Source: Sorex araneus (Eukaryota; Chordata; Mammalia; Eulipotyphla; Soricidae). From it: a stretch of DNA of 64,000 nucleotides. This document shows, in pieces, positions 57,501-64,000 of the stretch. Made by a program: the position numbers and the translations under genes. The notes beneath the pieces were generated by a model. It was not told where the DNA came from. It saw only the letters and a list, made by a program, of their open reading frames with translations, and searched no databases. Position 1 is the stretch's first letter. Every line of letters starts with the position of its first letter. The stretch is from positions 81,400,474 to 81,464,473 of the forward strand of contig NC_073305.1 of assembly GCF_027595985.1 (NCBI RefSeq). Reading direction: 5' to 3'.

Positions 57501-59849
57501 AATTAAAAAAGAAAAGAACACAAAGTAACAATGGAAAAGGAAGATAAACTGAATATATACATCAGACCAATAAATACATGAAAAATTGTTCTAACAACAA
57601 AAAAGAATTCTAATATCTGGATTTGAGGAGACATTGAATCCAGAGATAATATTTTAATGCCAGATGCCATTAGAAGCTATCAATAAGTCACTTGAAGTTG
57701 ACTATTATTCAGTTTGGTATTTCAAAACCACGGAAGTAGTTTGAATGCAAACAGTGAGAGTTACAATTTTTAGAGAATATTTTTGTCTACCCATTGATGA
57801 GGACAGGTGAATCTTAAGTTTTCGTGTATTACTGAGCCTACTGTCCTTTGAGGGTGCTGGTGAGTACCAGTCAGAAGTCAGGCCTTTCATGTCTTTTAGA
57901 ACTTTAGAACTCAATGCCCTAGACTTCTGATTTTGACAAATGCTCTCAACTAAGACCCAAGATTTCTTCTTTGTCTTTGGCCCTTAGTTGTTTCTTTTAC
58001 TTCATTGCATATTTAACTGCTCATTTGAAAGGACCTTTTTTTGGCAATAAAGGAAAGGACTAACAAACTATCTAGTATCTAGCCTGCTACATTGAGGGAA
58101 TAAAAAGTCTATTGGGATATGTTCATACTGTTTTTAATAGCTCTTACTAAAAATAATAGCCTCCATCTCCTCAGACTCAAGATATAACCACAAACTAGTT
58201 CTCTACAGCAAAACACAAGGAAATATAGGCTCCTGAGAGTCTCCTCTTTATATCCTGTCTCTGATGCAATCCCTGTGCTTCTTGACCCCTGTTTTAAGAT
58301 AAAATTTTAAGAGGCCACAGCATTGCAATACTATGCCCTTAACAATTTAGCAGTTGGCACCTTACCAGCAGGAAAGAATAAGGAATCCATTTGGAAAGTT
58401 ACTTTGTAGTTTTCATCCTCCTCTATACAACACTTAAAATAATGCGATGCTTTGCATGGAATTGCAACTTCCAAAGGATCAATCATGATGTCGGACTCCA
58501 GAGGCAGCGGGTGAACAGTGACATCTTTGGTGGTGATACTATATGAATTCTTATATCGAAATATGCAATGATAGGTTCCTAAGTGGAAGGAAACAATTAA
58601 GCATTGGAATGAAAGAGATGTTCCACACAAAAGGCATTTGCTGGGTTGCTTAGCACGTTGATGCTAGCACTGGAATTGTGTTCATTAAGCCATAACCAAG
58701 TGTAACCTCCAATATAACACACTAGTATCAACATATTCAAAAGGAAGTTGCATTTTCCTTAACAATCTTGCCAGGGCACATTCTACCTCTCTGGAAGAGA
58801 AAATACTTGATAGAGGGAACTCTGTGGTCCTTTAGGCATTGAACGACTAAGCAGTAGCTAAATAAAAAATCCTTTTCAACTAAAATTAGACGGTTTAAAC
58901 AATATTATACAGACTCTTTGCAGGTGAAATCCAGTTTCAAACTAAATCCCTAGTAAGGTTTTTTTTATTCAACCAGGAAATAAATGGGAATTCTGGTATT
59001 TGCTGGGATGGGGAGTTGTTTAGAGAGTCCTCAGCCAAATAGAGCATGGTGGTAGATTATGTCCCATAGGTTCTTCAGGTTGTGGGCACAAAAGCCCCTA
59101 CCAAGGAATGCAGAGAGAAAGGCTACATTGGGGGCAACAAATGGGAAAAATGAAAGATTGTATGTCCTTGGGAGAGCTTTGTCTGCGGATCCCGAAATTG
59201 GCTGAATCTCAACTGAAAAAGTCTAAAGAGGGGCCAGAGTGATAACATTGTGGGTAGGGCATTTGCCTTGCATGTAGCTAACCAGGGTTTGATCCCCAAC
59301 ACCACATATGATCCTCTAAGCTCCACCAGGGGTGACCCCTGATTGCAGAGCCAAGAAGAATGAGCCAAGAGCACAATCCCAATGTTATTCTGGCTCTGCA
59401 TTCTCCAGATGTACAACTCATGAAATTTAGTTAAATCCCTTGGGCCTCAGTTTTCTCAACTGTCAAATGGGGACCATTAGAGCAATATTTACTAGAGTTG
59501 GCTTTAAAAGCTTTAAAAGACTCAAATACTGCAGAAGAATGACTCAGAAAGTATTAGCTATTATTGTAACACTTCTATCTAATCATCTTGCAAAGATTTG
59601 TGTTTCATTTTCTCCCAACAACAACAGAGTATAGAGTGGAATAGGAACACAAATATTTCTTTCTTTGGGACAGTCATATAAAAGTTTTTACCTAGATTCG
59701 TTTTTTAAAATACCACAGTGGGGAGAAATACAGTCCCGAGTGTTGAAAGTCTTTTTAAGAACAATCCTCTTACTTTCATAAAGGAGAATCAGAAACCAAT
59801 CCTACCTGCACAGGTTAATTTGTGTTCAAAGCCAAGGAATCTCTCTCTG

Positions 59850-59884
<35 letters not shown>

Positions 59885-62729
59885 TTCTCTGTGTGTATGG
59901 TGGAGGGGGATGGGAGGGTGAGGGAGCCACCCCTGGCAATATTCAGGGCTTACTGCTGGCTCAGGGACCACTTCTGGCAAAGCTTGGGTGACTGTATGTG
60001 GTGCTAAAGATCGAACTCAGAACCACTGCATAATAGCCAAGTACCCTATCTGCTGTACTATTGTTCTGGCCCTTGTCTCAGCCTCTCTTCATATTTTACA
60101 TATAAAAAGGAAAATTACAACATCTTCCTCCAAAAAGTTATTGCTTAAAATTTGATGACATATCTAATGTCCAGTTGCTGGCATAGGCATGTCCCAGGGA
60201 CAGACCCCTCATGGCTGGTGATGTTTTAGGGTCCCAGAATATAGACTAGGACATATCGTTTCTACTCACCATTCCATTCCCGAGTGGAAGTCTTGACGCT
60301 CAGTACTGACTCCGCTCCATCAATATAACTCCTTGAAGTATAAAACTTTTCAGATATTTTAATTCCAGCTGAAGTGTTCCAGTACACCTCATCATAGTTA
60401 CTCACATCACTGATGCACTTTATAGAAAAGCTTTGTCCCTCAGAAACAGAAATTGGGTCCGAGGTTATTGTTAGATTGGCTGAAAGGGTACAGACAAAAC
60501 AGACAAAAGAAAACCACAACAAGCACAATGTTTAGTCTTTCTGATGACATCAGCACATGAGTGAAATTTAAGATAGAGACAGAAAGCATGGCCCCTCCTG
60601 GCTCTCCTATGTCAACATGGGGTTGGTACCTTGCTGCTCCTGGGCTTTACTTGTTCCTAGGCTGTTCCCGGTGGTGCTCTGCACTGAACTCATTTCCATC
60701 ACATGCCTTAGGAACTCGTTCACTTTTTCCCCTTTGTGGCTGGAATTATCTCCTGATGATCAGTAGGGTAAAAGATGGCAAACTTAGGGGTGTTGATTCA
60801 TAACCCAAGGTCCCCCTCCAACTTCTTCCATGGCATCATGGAAGATTCAAGGGCTTGATGATTGTAAGAAAACTCCAAGATTTGTTTTATCCGCTTTCAA
60901 AAGATAATCCCATATCAAATATTTTCCCCTTCTCTCTTTCTATCTCTTCTCCAGTTGTGAGTCCATCACGGATTCTTTCCTTGGGGGTCTTGCATCTCAA
61001 CAGTAAGGGTCCCATGCAATATGAAGTCGTGCTACTAAGGAAAGGAATGATTTCTTAACTAATTTAGAAGAGTTATAAAATTTGTTGCCCAAAACAGTAT
61101 ACTTGGACCTCTGTAGACAAAAGGAGATGAATAGGCAGGCATACTAGTTTCTAAATCTCTCTACACATACTCCTCTTCTGAGAATCTCCTCATAGGTTTA
61201 TATAAAATGATTCATCCCAGTGTTAACCAGATTCTTAGATACAAGAGACTTTTCTGAATGTCTTACTATGTTTGTGTCTGGTTGAAACCTTCTGCTCCTC
61301 TTTGAGAATGGGTCTTTCAGACCTGACATTTCAAACTGTCATTCACTTCTGCTTTCTATAGCCAAGAAACTTCGTGCCTTGAGCTTTTAATACTGGCCTG
61401 TTTTTCTGCTCTAGGTAAAACCATATTCTTAGTCAAAGTAAATAAAGGTTTCCCAACGCACCCTTTAGAGACTTGGATTTAAATGTTAAGTTTCATCCAA
61501 CTGCCCTCAAGGCATCAGAGATCATGAAACCATACACTTGTTTTTTCTCATCTTCAGGTGAGGTCTAAACTCTCAGACCAGTGGTTTTCAATAAAGACTA
61601 AACATGTATCTGAGATTTCAAAAGTCCGTATCTCCCAGAGATACTTTCGCTATAAAAATGGCAAATTGCTCTAGAGGTCATGAGCTCCCAATGGCCAAAA
61701 TGTTTTCAAGTGAATCTAGTCAAGTTCTTTGGGAAAATGCTGTCAGGATAGTAGGAAGTGCTAACAAGAGAAGTAAATACAGTTTCTGTATCATTGTTTT
61801 CTCCAGTGTTCAGTAATTGTTAGGTACTCTGATGATTTACTAATTTTTTTTAAAAGTGTTTTATAATATCACAAGGAAAACAAGCTGGATTGCCCTATGA
61901 GCAAATGGTTGGGGAGTTATAATTCCTGACTTTCAATTTTGTGTTCTTTCTGTGCTATGAGAAGACATGATACTTTGTATAGACACAATTAAGTCAGTTA
62001 TTATACTAAACAAAAGTTTTGCATGTACAAAGCCCTAGATTCATTCCTAAAAGACTACAATTCCTCCTCCCCACACAATCCACATCTGTTACAACTGTGA
62101 AATAGCCACAGAGTGTGAGATTATCAAAATATTCTGCATCATTCTATTCATTTTTAGAATAGGTAACAAGGGAGAGGGGAAAAGGTATCTAAAAATGAGC
62201 TACTGAATTATAAGGAGGAGAGAATGAGATTGTGGGAAATAAAATTAAAAGGGTAGTTCTATATTGGGGCAATACCTTAATATGATAAAGCCTAGTGGAT
62301 TCTAGGCCTTATCTCCGTTGTAAATTCAGTGATTAAACAGGAGTAATATGTGTGTGTGAAATTCTATTTCCCAAGTAGAAGAAATGCTACTTCTCCCACT
62401 TTTCCCCTTTCCAATTTTACAGACTATCTGAATGGAAGTGGCAGAGAAAACTCCTGTCCATTGTGTGATTTACCCCAACCATACACAGCCCTGCTTAACT
62501 GCCCAGATATGCTCCGGCTTTGAGGCATACGGCTAAAAATTCTCATAGTAGTCCTTACCCACAGATATGAATGTCACTTCTATCTCCTTACTGCCTCTGG
62601 CTCCATGGGCACTGATGAACTCACACGTATAAATGACCAGGGTTCCAGAAGACCCACTTGGACACTGAGTTCCGTCAGCCATGAGGGTGTATCTGCTACA
62701 GCTAGAATCGGGATCTTTTTCAGCGATTC
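42440..62729 (-). CDS. ADGRF5: ADGRF5 (GPR116), adhesion G protein-coupled receptor F5 (partial; last 11 coding exons)
   Basis: Adhesion GPCR of alveolar type II, endothelial and kidney cells. It limits surfactant pool size in the lung. Exons in transcript order are 62729-62559, 60479-60270, 58578-58366, 55885-55730, 53892-53684, 51257-51078, 48473-47082, 45902-45861, 45443-45384, 44758-44674 and 42519-42440. Each has GT-AG borders and matching phase, giving about 931 residues. Domain order: Ig-like segments, a cysteine-bearing region before GAIN, GAIN with GPS motif CSCDHLTSF (cleavage between Leu and Thr), seven helices, and a serine-rich tail ending SAYSLLN. The 5' half (signal peptide, SEA, first Ig) lies right of the window. 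ADGRF1, F2 and F4 are relatives, but the ectodomain and tail match F5. No disabling change was seen. Confidence 0.96.
42520..43840 (-). other. ADGRF5 last intron, mostly unassigned
   Basis: No repeat recognised. It includes a GC-richer 42.5-43.1 kb part next to the terminal exon. Confidence 0.4.
43847..44095 (+). repeat. SOR-like SINE, ACAGTG-tail family
   Basis: Forward copy ending ACAACAGTGCTACAGTGC. Short flanking match TAAGGTAG on both sides. Confidence 0.88.
44674..44758 (-). CDS. ADGRF5: ADGRF5 exon: mid cytoplasmic tail
   Basis: 85-nt exon after TTTCTAG and before GTATGT, encoding STSVGSSTPVFSMSSPISRR and FNNLFGKT. Rich in Ser/Thr. Ends one base into a glycine codon completed by the next exon. 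Confidence 0.95.
45384..45443 (-). CDS. ADGRF5: ADGRF5 exon: proximal cytoplasmic tail
   Basis: 60-nt exon after GGTGCAG and before GTAAGT, encoding VQEALLNKFSRSRWSSQHSK. Phase 0 at both ends. This is the amphipathic, basic start of the tail. Confidence 0.95.
45861..45902 (-). CDS. ADGRF5: ADGRF5 42-nt mini-exon: second half of helix 7
   Basis: Mini-exon after TTCTTAG and before GTAAGA, encoding GLFILLFGCLWDQK. It completes helix 7 and starts the cytoplasmic tail. Exactly 42 nt, phase 0 at both ends, too short for ORF-based detection. Confidence 0.95.
45903..47081 (-). other. ADGRF5 intron, nothing recognised
   Basis: AT-rich intron between the 7TM exon and the 42-nt mini-exon. No repeat named. 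Confidence 0.4.
47082..48473 (-). CDS. ADGRF5: ADGRF5 exon: GAIN, GPS and helices 1-7 (part)
   Basis: 1,392-nt exon (464 codons) after CACTACAG and before GTAAGT. It holds most of the GAIN domain, the GPS (CVFWNFNLANQTGGW ... CSCDHLTSF), the tethered agonist beginning TSFSILM, helices 1-6 and the first half of helix 7 (VFHIVFTLLNAFQ). First extracellular loop LNETACVAA carries an N-glycosylation sequon. Helix 6 has LLGLTWGFGL, a typical adhesion-GPCR motif. Confidence 0.98.
48674..48893 (+). repeat. SOR-like SINE, 3'-truncated
   Basis: Forward copy with full head, ending abruptly after TTACTGGTGCCCACTGGAG. Confidence 0.85.
49012..49186 (-). repeat. SOR-like SINE, A-tail family
   Basis: ACACCCAGTAGTGCTCAGGG and GGGATTGAACCAGGCTTGGT; reverse copy. 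Confidence 0.75.
49450..49780 (+). repeat. Old eutherian interspersed repeat
   Basis: ATATCCAGACCCTATGAATA, AAACATCCTGGATTACTGAG, GAGTATCCTTATAAAATA and ATGTGAAGACTAAGTCAGA in order match a widespread mammalian repeat from memory. Family not named. Confidence 0.5.
49813..50238 (-). repeat. 5'-truncated L1 3' end with target duplication
   Basis: T-rich start, GAATCACCGTGAGATAATTA, C-rich middle. Flanked by AAGACACACATTTTCT at 49797-49812 and 50239-50254 (16 nt). Confidence 0.88.
50260..51077 (-). other. ADGRF5 intron, nothing recognised
   Basis: Unassigned AT-rich sequence. Confidence 0.4.
51078..51257 (-). CDS. ADGRF5: ADGRF5 exon: GAIN domain, subdomain A
   Basis: 180-nt exon after TTTTACTAG and before GTAAGT. 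It encodes ALIKSPSQDEKLPTYLKELS, VTSSPGSLGAIVNILDLLST and the end NSEMMT. Phase 0 on both sides, helical in character. Confidence 0.96.
51834..52062 (-). repeat. SOR-like SINE, ACAGTG-tail family
   Basis: Reverse copy, GCTGTCACTGTCATTCATTG to CCTACCTGCTGTGCTA. Confidence 0.87.
52415..52572 (-). repeat. SOR-like SINE, A-tail family
   Basis: GGGATAACTCCTGGCTTTGA, TGAGTATTGAACATGGGTCG and GATCTCTCCAG; reverse copy. Confidence 0.75.
52553..52609 (+). repeat. 27-nt tandem duplication, period 30
   Basis: Identical 27-mers at 52553-52579 and 52583-52609 (GCTATATGATCTCTCCAGTC...). They cover the head end of the SINE and its flank. Confidence 0.9.
52718..52972 (+). repeat. SOR-like SINE, ACAGTG-tail family
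   Basis: Forward copy, GACTGGTGCGATAGCACAGC to ACGACAGTGCTACAGTGC. Inverted relative to 51834-52062. Confidence 0.88.
53684..53892 (-). CDS. ADGRF5: ADGRF5 exon: cysteine-bearing segment before GAIN
   Basis: 209-nt exon after CCGATGCAG and before GTGCTC. It encodes EEKIACQDPIIGVGEPGKVI, GGIMTYKCVGSQWKVKRNDC and the end NSLLRQAK. The CVGSQW element resembles a hormone-receptor-like cysteine module. The donor GTGCTC is weaker than its neighbours. Confidence 0.94.
54190..54535 (-). mobile_element. MER5-like hAT remnant split by an L1 insertion
   Basis: Outer parts ATTAGAATCACCGAGGGG and AGCCAAGACTGAGAAGCAGT resemble MER5A/B. The middle (54299-54438) is a later L1 3' insertion. Confidence 0.6.
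54299..54438 (-). repeat. Short L1 3' end insertion
   Basis: ATTTATTTATTTATTTAATA, GAATCACCGTGAGGGTACAG and CACCAGTGCCCATTA. Flanks AAAGAGGAATTTTT and AAGGAGGAATTTTT differ at one base. Confidence 0.8.
54540..55729 (-). other. ADGRF5 intron, nothing recognised
   Basis: No named element. Confidence 0.4.
55730..55885 (-). CDS. ADGRF5: ADGRF5 exon: end of Ig-like region
   Basis: 156-nt exon after CACCTTAG and before GTGAGA. It encodes KEVIGKQVCYKYNFRASSVS, WCHKDVDVFCHFTNGANNSV and SPSMKLHLAS. Phase 1 at both ends. The acceptor has a clear pyrimidine tract. Confidence 0.95.
56238..56491 (-). repeat. SOR-like SINE, ACAGTG-tail family, full length
   Basis: Reverse copy flanked by TATAATAGGA, at about 56230-56239 and 56492-56501. 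Confidence 0.88.
57020..57520 (+). mobile_element. L1 3' UTR remnant
   Basis: GGGGGTCAGGAGTGCTGGTC, GCCATAGAGGCAGGCAGGGG and ACACTGGTGCTGGAGAATGT end in an AATTAAAAAAG tail; same family as 1-490. Confidence 0.78.
57525..58365 (-). other. ADGRF5 intron, nothing recognised
   Basis: No named element. Confidence 0.4.
58366..58578 (-). CDS. ADGRF5: ADGRF5 exon: Ig-like segment
   Basis: 213-nt exon after CCACTTAG and before GTAAGG. It encodes TYHCIFRYKNSYSITTKDVT, VHPLPLESDIMIDPLEVAIP and KCCIEEDENYKVTFQMDS. Phase 1 at both ends. Confidence 0.96.
59231..59385 (+). repeat. SOR-like SINE, A-tail family
   Basis: GGGGCCAGAGTGATAACATT, GGGTTTGATCCCCAACACC and CACCAGGGGTGACCCCTGAT. Confidence 0.78.
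59425..59535 (+). repeat. MIR fragment
   Basis: GGGCCTCAGTTTTCTCAACT and GTCAAATGGGGACCATTAGA are the MIR core. Confidence 0.8.
59841..59892 (+). repeat. (CT)n / (CTGTCT)n microsatellite
   Basis: About 50 nt of CTCTGTCT units ending in CTCTCTCTCTTTCTC. Confidence 0.95.
59905..60075 (-). repeat. SOR-like SINE, A-tail family, diverged
   Basis: GGCTTACTGCTGGCTCAGGG, GAACTCAGAACCACTGCATA and GTACTATTGTTCTGGCCC. Confidence 0.7.
60270..60479 (-). CDS. ADGRF5: ADGRF5 exon: Ig-like segment
   Basis: 210-nt exon after CCCTTTCAG and before GTGAGT. It encodes NLTITSDPISVSEGQSFSIK, CISDVSNYDEVYWNTSAG and VLSVKTSTREWNG. One Ig cysteine is here; its partner is in the next exon (TYHC). Confidence 0.96.
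60480..62558 (-). other. ADGRF5 intron, mostly unassigned
   Basis: A hAT-like start (CCAGTGGTTTTCAATAAAG) near 61579. Nothing else recognised. Confidence 0.35.
62559..62729 (-). CDS. ADGRF5: ADGRF5 exon: Ig-like segment
   Basis: 171-nt exon after TCATTGCAG and before GTAAGG. It encodes IAEKDPDSSCSRYTLMADGT, QCPSGSSGTLVIYTCEFIS and the end EIEVTFISV. Cysteine spacing fits the end of an Ig domain. Phase 1 at both ends, as is usual for Ig exons. Confidence 0.93.
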
Positions 62730-62864
62730 CTGCAATGACATAAACAATGGTTTTGCTGTCAGAGGGGCTCACCTTTCTGGCTTTAGTAGTAAAGAGGTCA
62801 AAGCAGTGAAAAGGAGTTATTGTTTTCGTGCTATTTCTTCTTTTAGTGCATACATTTATTAGGA

Positions 62865-63005
62865 CTATAGATTTGGAAGCCAGGTGGCCTGGTAGCAGAT
62901 GCTGAATTCTGCTGCTTATTAGCAGATTGTTATGGAGAAAATCATAGCATGTTCCATGCCTCAGTTTCTCCAGATGTAAATGAGGATAAACATTAATAGC
63001 TATAG
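62865..63005 (+). repeat. MIR SINE
   Basis: ATTTGGAAGCCAGGTGGCCT, CCATGCCTCAGTTTCTCCAG and ATGTAAATGAGGATAAACAT match MIR. Confidence 0.8.
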
Positions 63006-63084
63006 TCCATATACAGACAGATAAAAGAAGTTAATATATGAGGGGTTAATATAAATATATAAGGAGTTAATATGTACATTAATC

Positions 63085-63152
63085 AAAGGAGTTTATATAT
63101 ACATATGTATATATGTGTATATATGTGTGTATATATGTATATATTTATATGA
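63085..63152 (+). repeat. (TATATG)n simple repeat
   Basis: TATATACATATGTATATATG-type units over about 65 nt. Confidence 0.9.
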
Positions 63153-63429
63153 CTACTGGGGTCTTCCCCAGTTATGACTTATGGTTATGGTGGTTGGGAT
63201 ATAAAAAGAAAACAGAGAAACAAAGTATTTGAATAGAGCTTCAACTGGAAGAAAAAAAGTTGCCAGTAGAGACTCTCAGTATTATCAAGAGTTGGAAGAA
63301 ACAGGACTACAGAATATCACTCATCTCATTTGAAAACATATTCATAATTTATTTCTTATTCTTAGTCCCTATGTTTAATGGAAGCTTCACCTTAATTTGG
63401 CCCAGGTAATCAGCAGTCTCCATTACATA

Positions 63430-63670
63430 TCTTCCTTTTGGGGAAAGTGGGGACCGCCAAAGCATTGCTCAGGAGCCCAAAAGACCACTCCCGGGCAAAC
63501 TCTGCCAACAGGAAGGGCAGCTCAGTACTGGAGCAATACCTTAATATAACAGTGCATGAATACTGAGGATGCAGTGCTCAGAGACACTCGGGGCTACAGC
63601 TGGCTGTGCTTGGGAGCCATGAAGTACCAACACTGGAGTTCAAATTTGCTTTGATGTGCCCCTGACCTCT
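63430..63670 (-). repeat. Diverged SOR-like SINE(s) (tentative)
   Basis: GACCACTCCCGGGCAAACTC and GGGGCTACAGCTGGCTGTGC vaguely follow reverse A-tail copies. Confidence 0.4.
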
Positions 63671-64000
63671 GCACTCATTTCCCTGTGTTTCCCTATCTTT
63701 CTTTCCATTCCCCAAAATGCTTTTCCTCCAATCATTTATCCTTATTTTCCATCACTCTGGAAAACCCTGCCAGGAGACTTTTCCTGCTGTAATCCCTTTT
63801 ACTGGTTCCCCTGATTCCTGGCCTACCACCACATATACTCTCAAGGTATTCTTCAAACATTGTCCAAAAGTTAAAGAAAACCAAGAAACCTTTAGTTTAG
63901 CTTTAACCTTAATTGCATCCTTTTCAGCCCTGGCTGCATGATCAATAATAATGAAAACATTTGGATTAATATATAAACAGCCTTTTCCTCTGGACCCCAA

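Noticed and set aside
63752..64000. Possible further ADGRF5 exon near the right edge
   Set aside because: An ATCATGCAG acceptor-like site exists, but the reading (ARAEKDAIKVKAKLK) matches no ectodomain segment I know. The next expected exon is probably beyond 64000.
1..64000. CRISPR array, operon, phage or endogenous retrovirus
   Set aside because: Repeats are dispersed SINE/LINE copies, genes are intron-containing, and no retroviral gag, pol or LTR pair was seen.

Overview
This window is ordinary vertebrate nuclear DNA. It is AT-rich, with widely spaced GT-AG exons and a very high load of short retroposons. The dominant SINEs share a tRNA-like head. One family ends in an A-tail and the other in a short ACAGTG-type tandem repeat. 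Together with L1, HAL1, MIR and MER5A copies they point to a placental mammal. The SINE sequences match my recollection of SOR-type elements of shrews (Soricidae, probably Sorex); the species is inferred, not proven.

Two protein-coding genes lie tail to tail. Positions 822-26586 on the + strand carry the last 11 coding exons of MEP1A (meprin A subunit alpha): end of the propeptide, astacin zinc-protease domain, MAM, MATH/TRAF-like region, furin site, EGF-like domain, one membrane segment and the stop codon. The signal-peptide exons lie left of the window. Positions 62729-42440 on the - strand carry the last 11 coding exons of ADGRF5 (GPR116, an adhesion GPCR): part of the Ig-like ectodomain, the GAIN domain with its GPS autocleavage site, the seven-helix domain and the cytoplasmic tail. 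The 5' half of the gene lies right of the window. Reading phase was checked by hand across every junction in both genes. All junctions close without a frameshift or stop, so both copies look functional. The MEP1A/ADGRF5 order matches human 6p12.3.

The roughly 15.5 kb between the genes (about 27.0-42.4 kb) has no convincing coding gene. It holds SINEs, L1 3' ends, microsatellites and one isolated CpG-rich block near 32.7-32.95 kb that neither gene explains.

The products are not known to act in one pathway. MEP1A is a secreted or membrane metalloprotease of kidney and gut epithelium. ADGRF5 is a receptor of lung alveolar type II, endothelial and kidney cells. The most notable observations are the two SINE families with a shared head but different tails, a near-perfect inverted SINE pair in a MEP1A intron, a MEP1A exon flanked by inverted SINEs, and the orphan CpG cluster. 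I found no evidence of a wholly new biological system.
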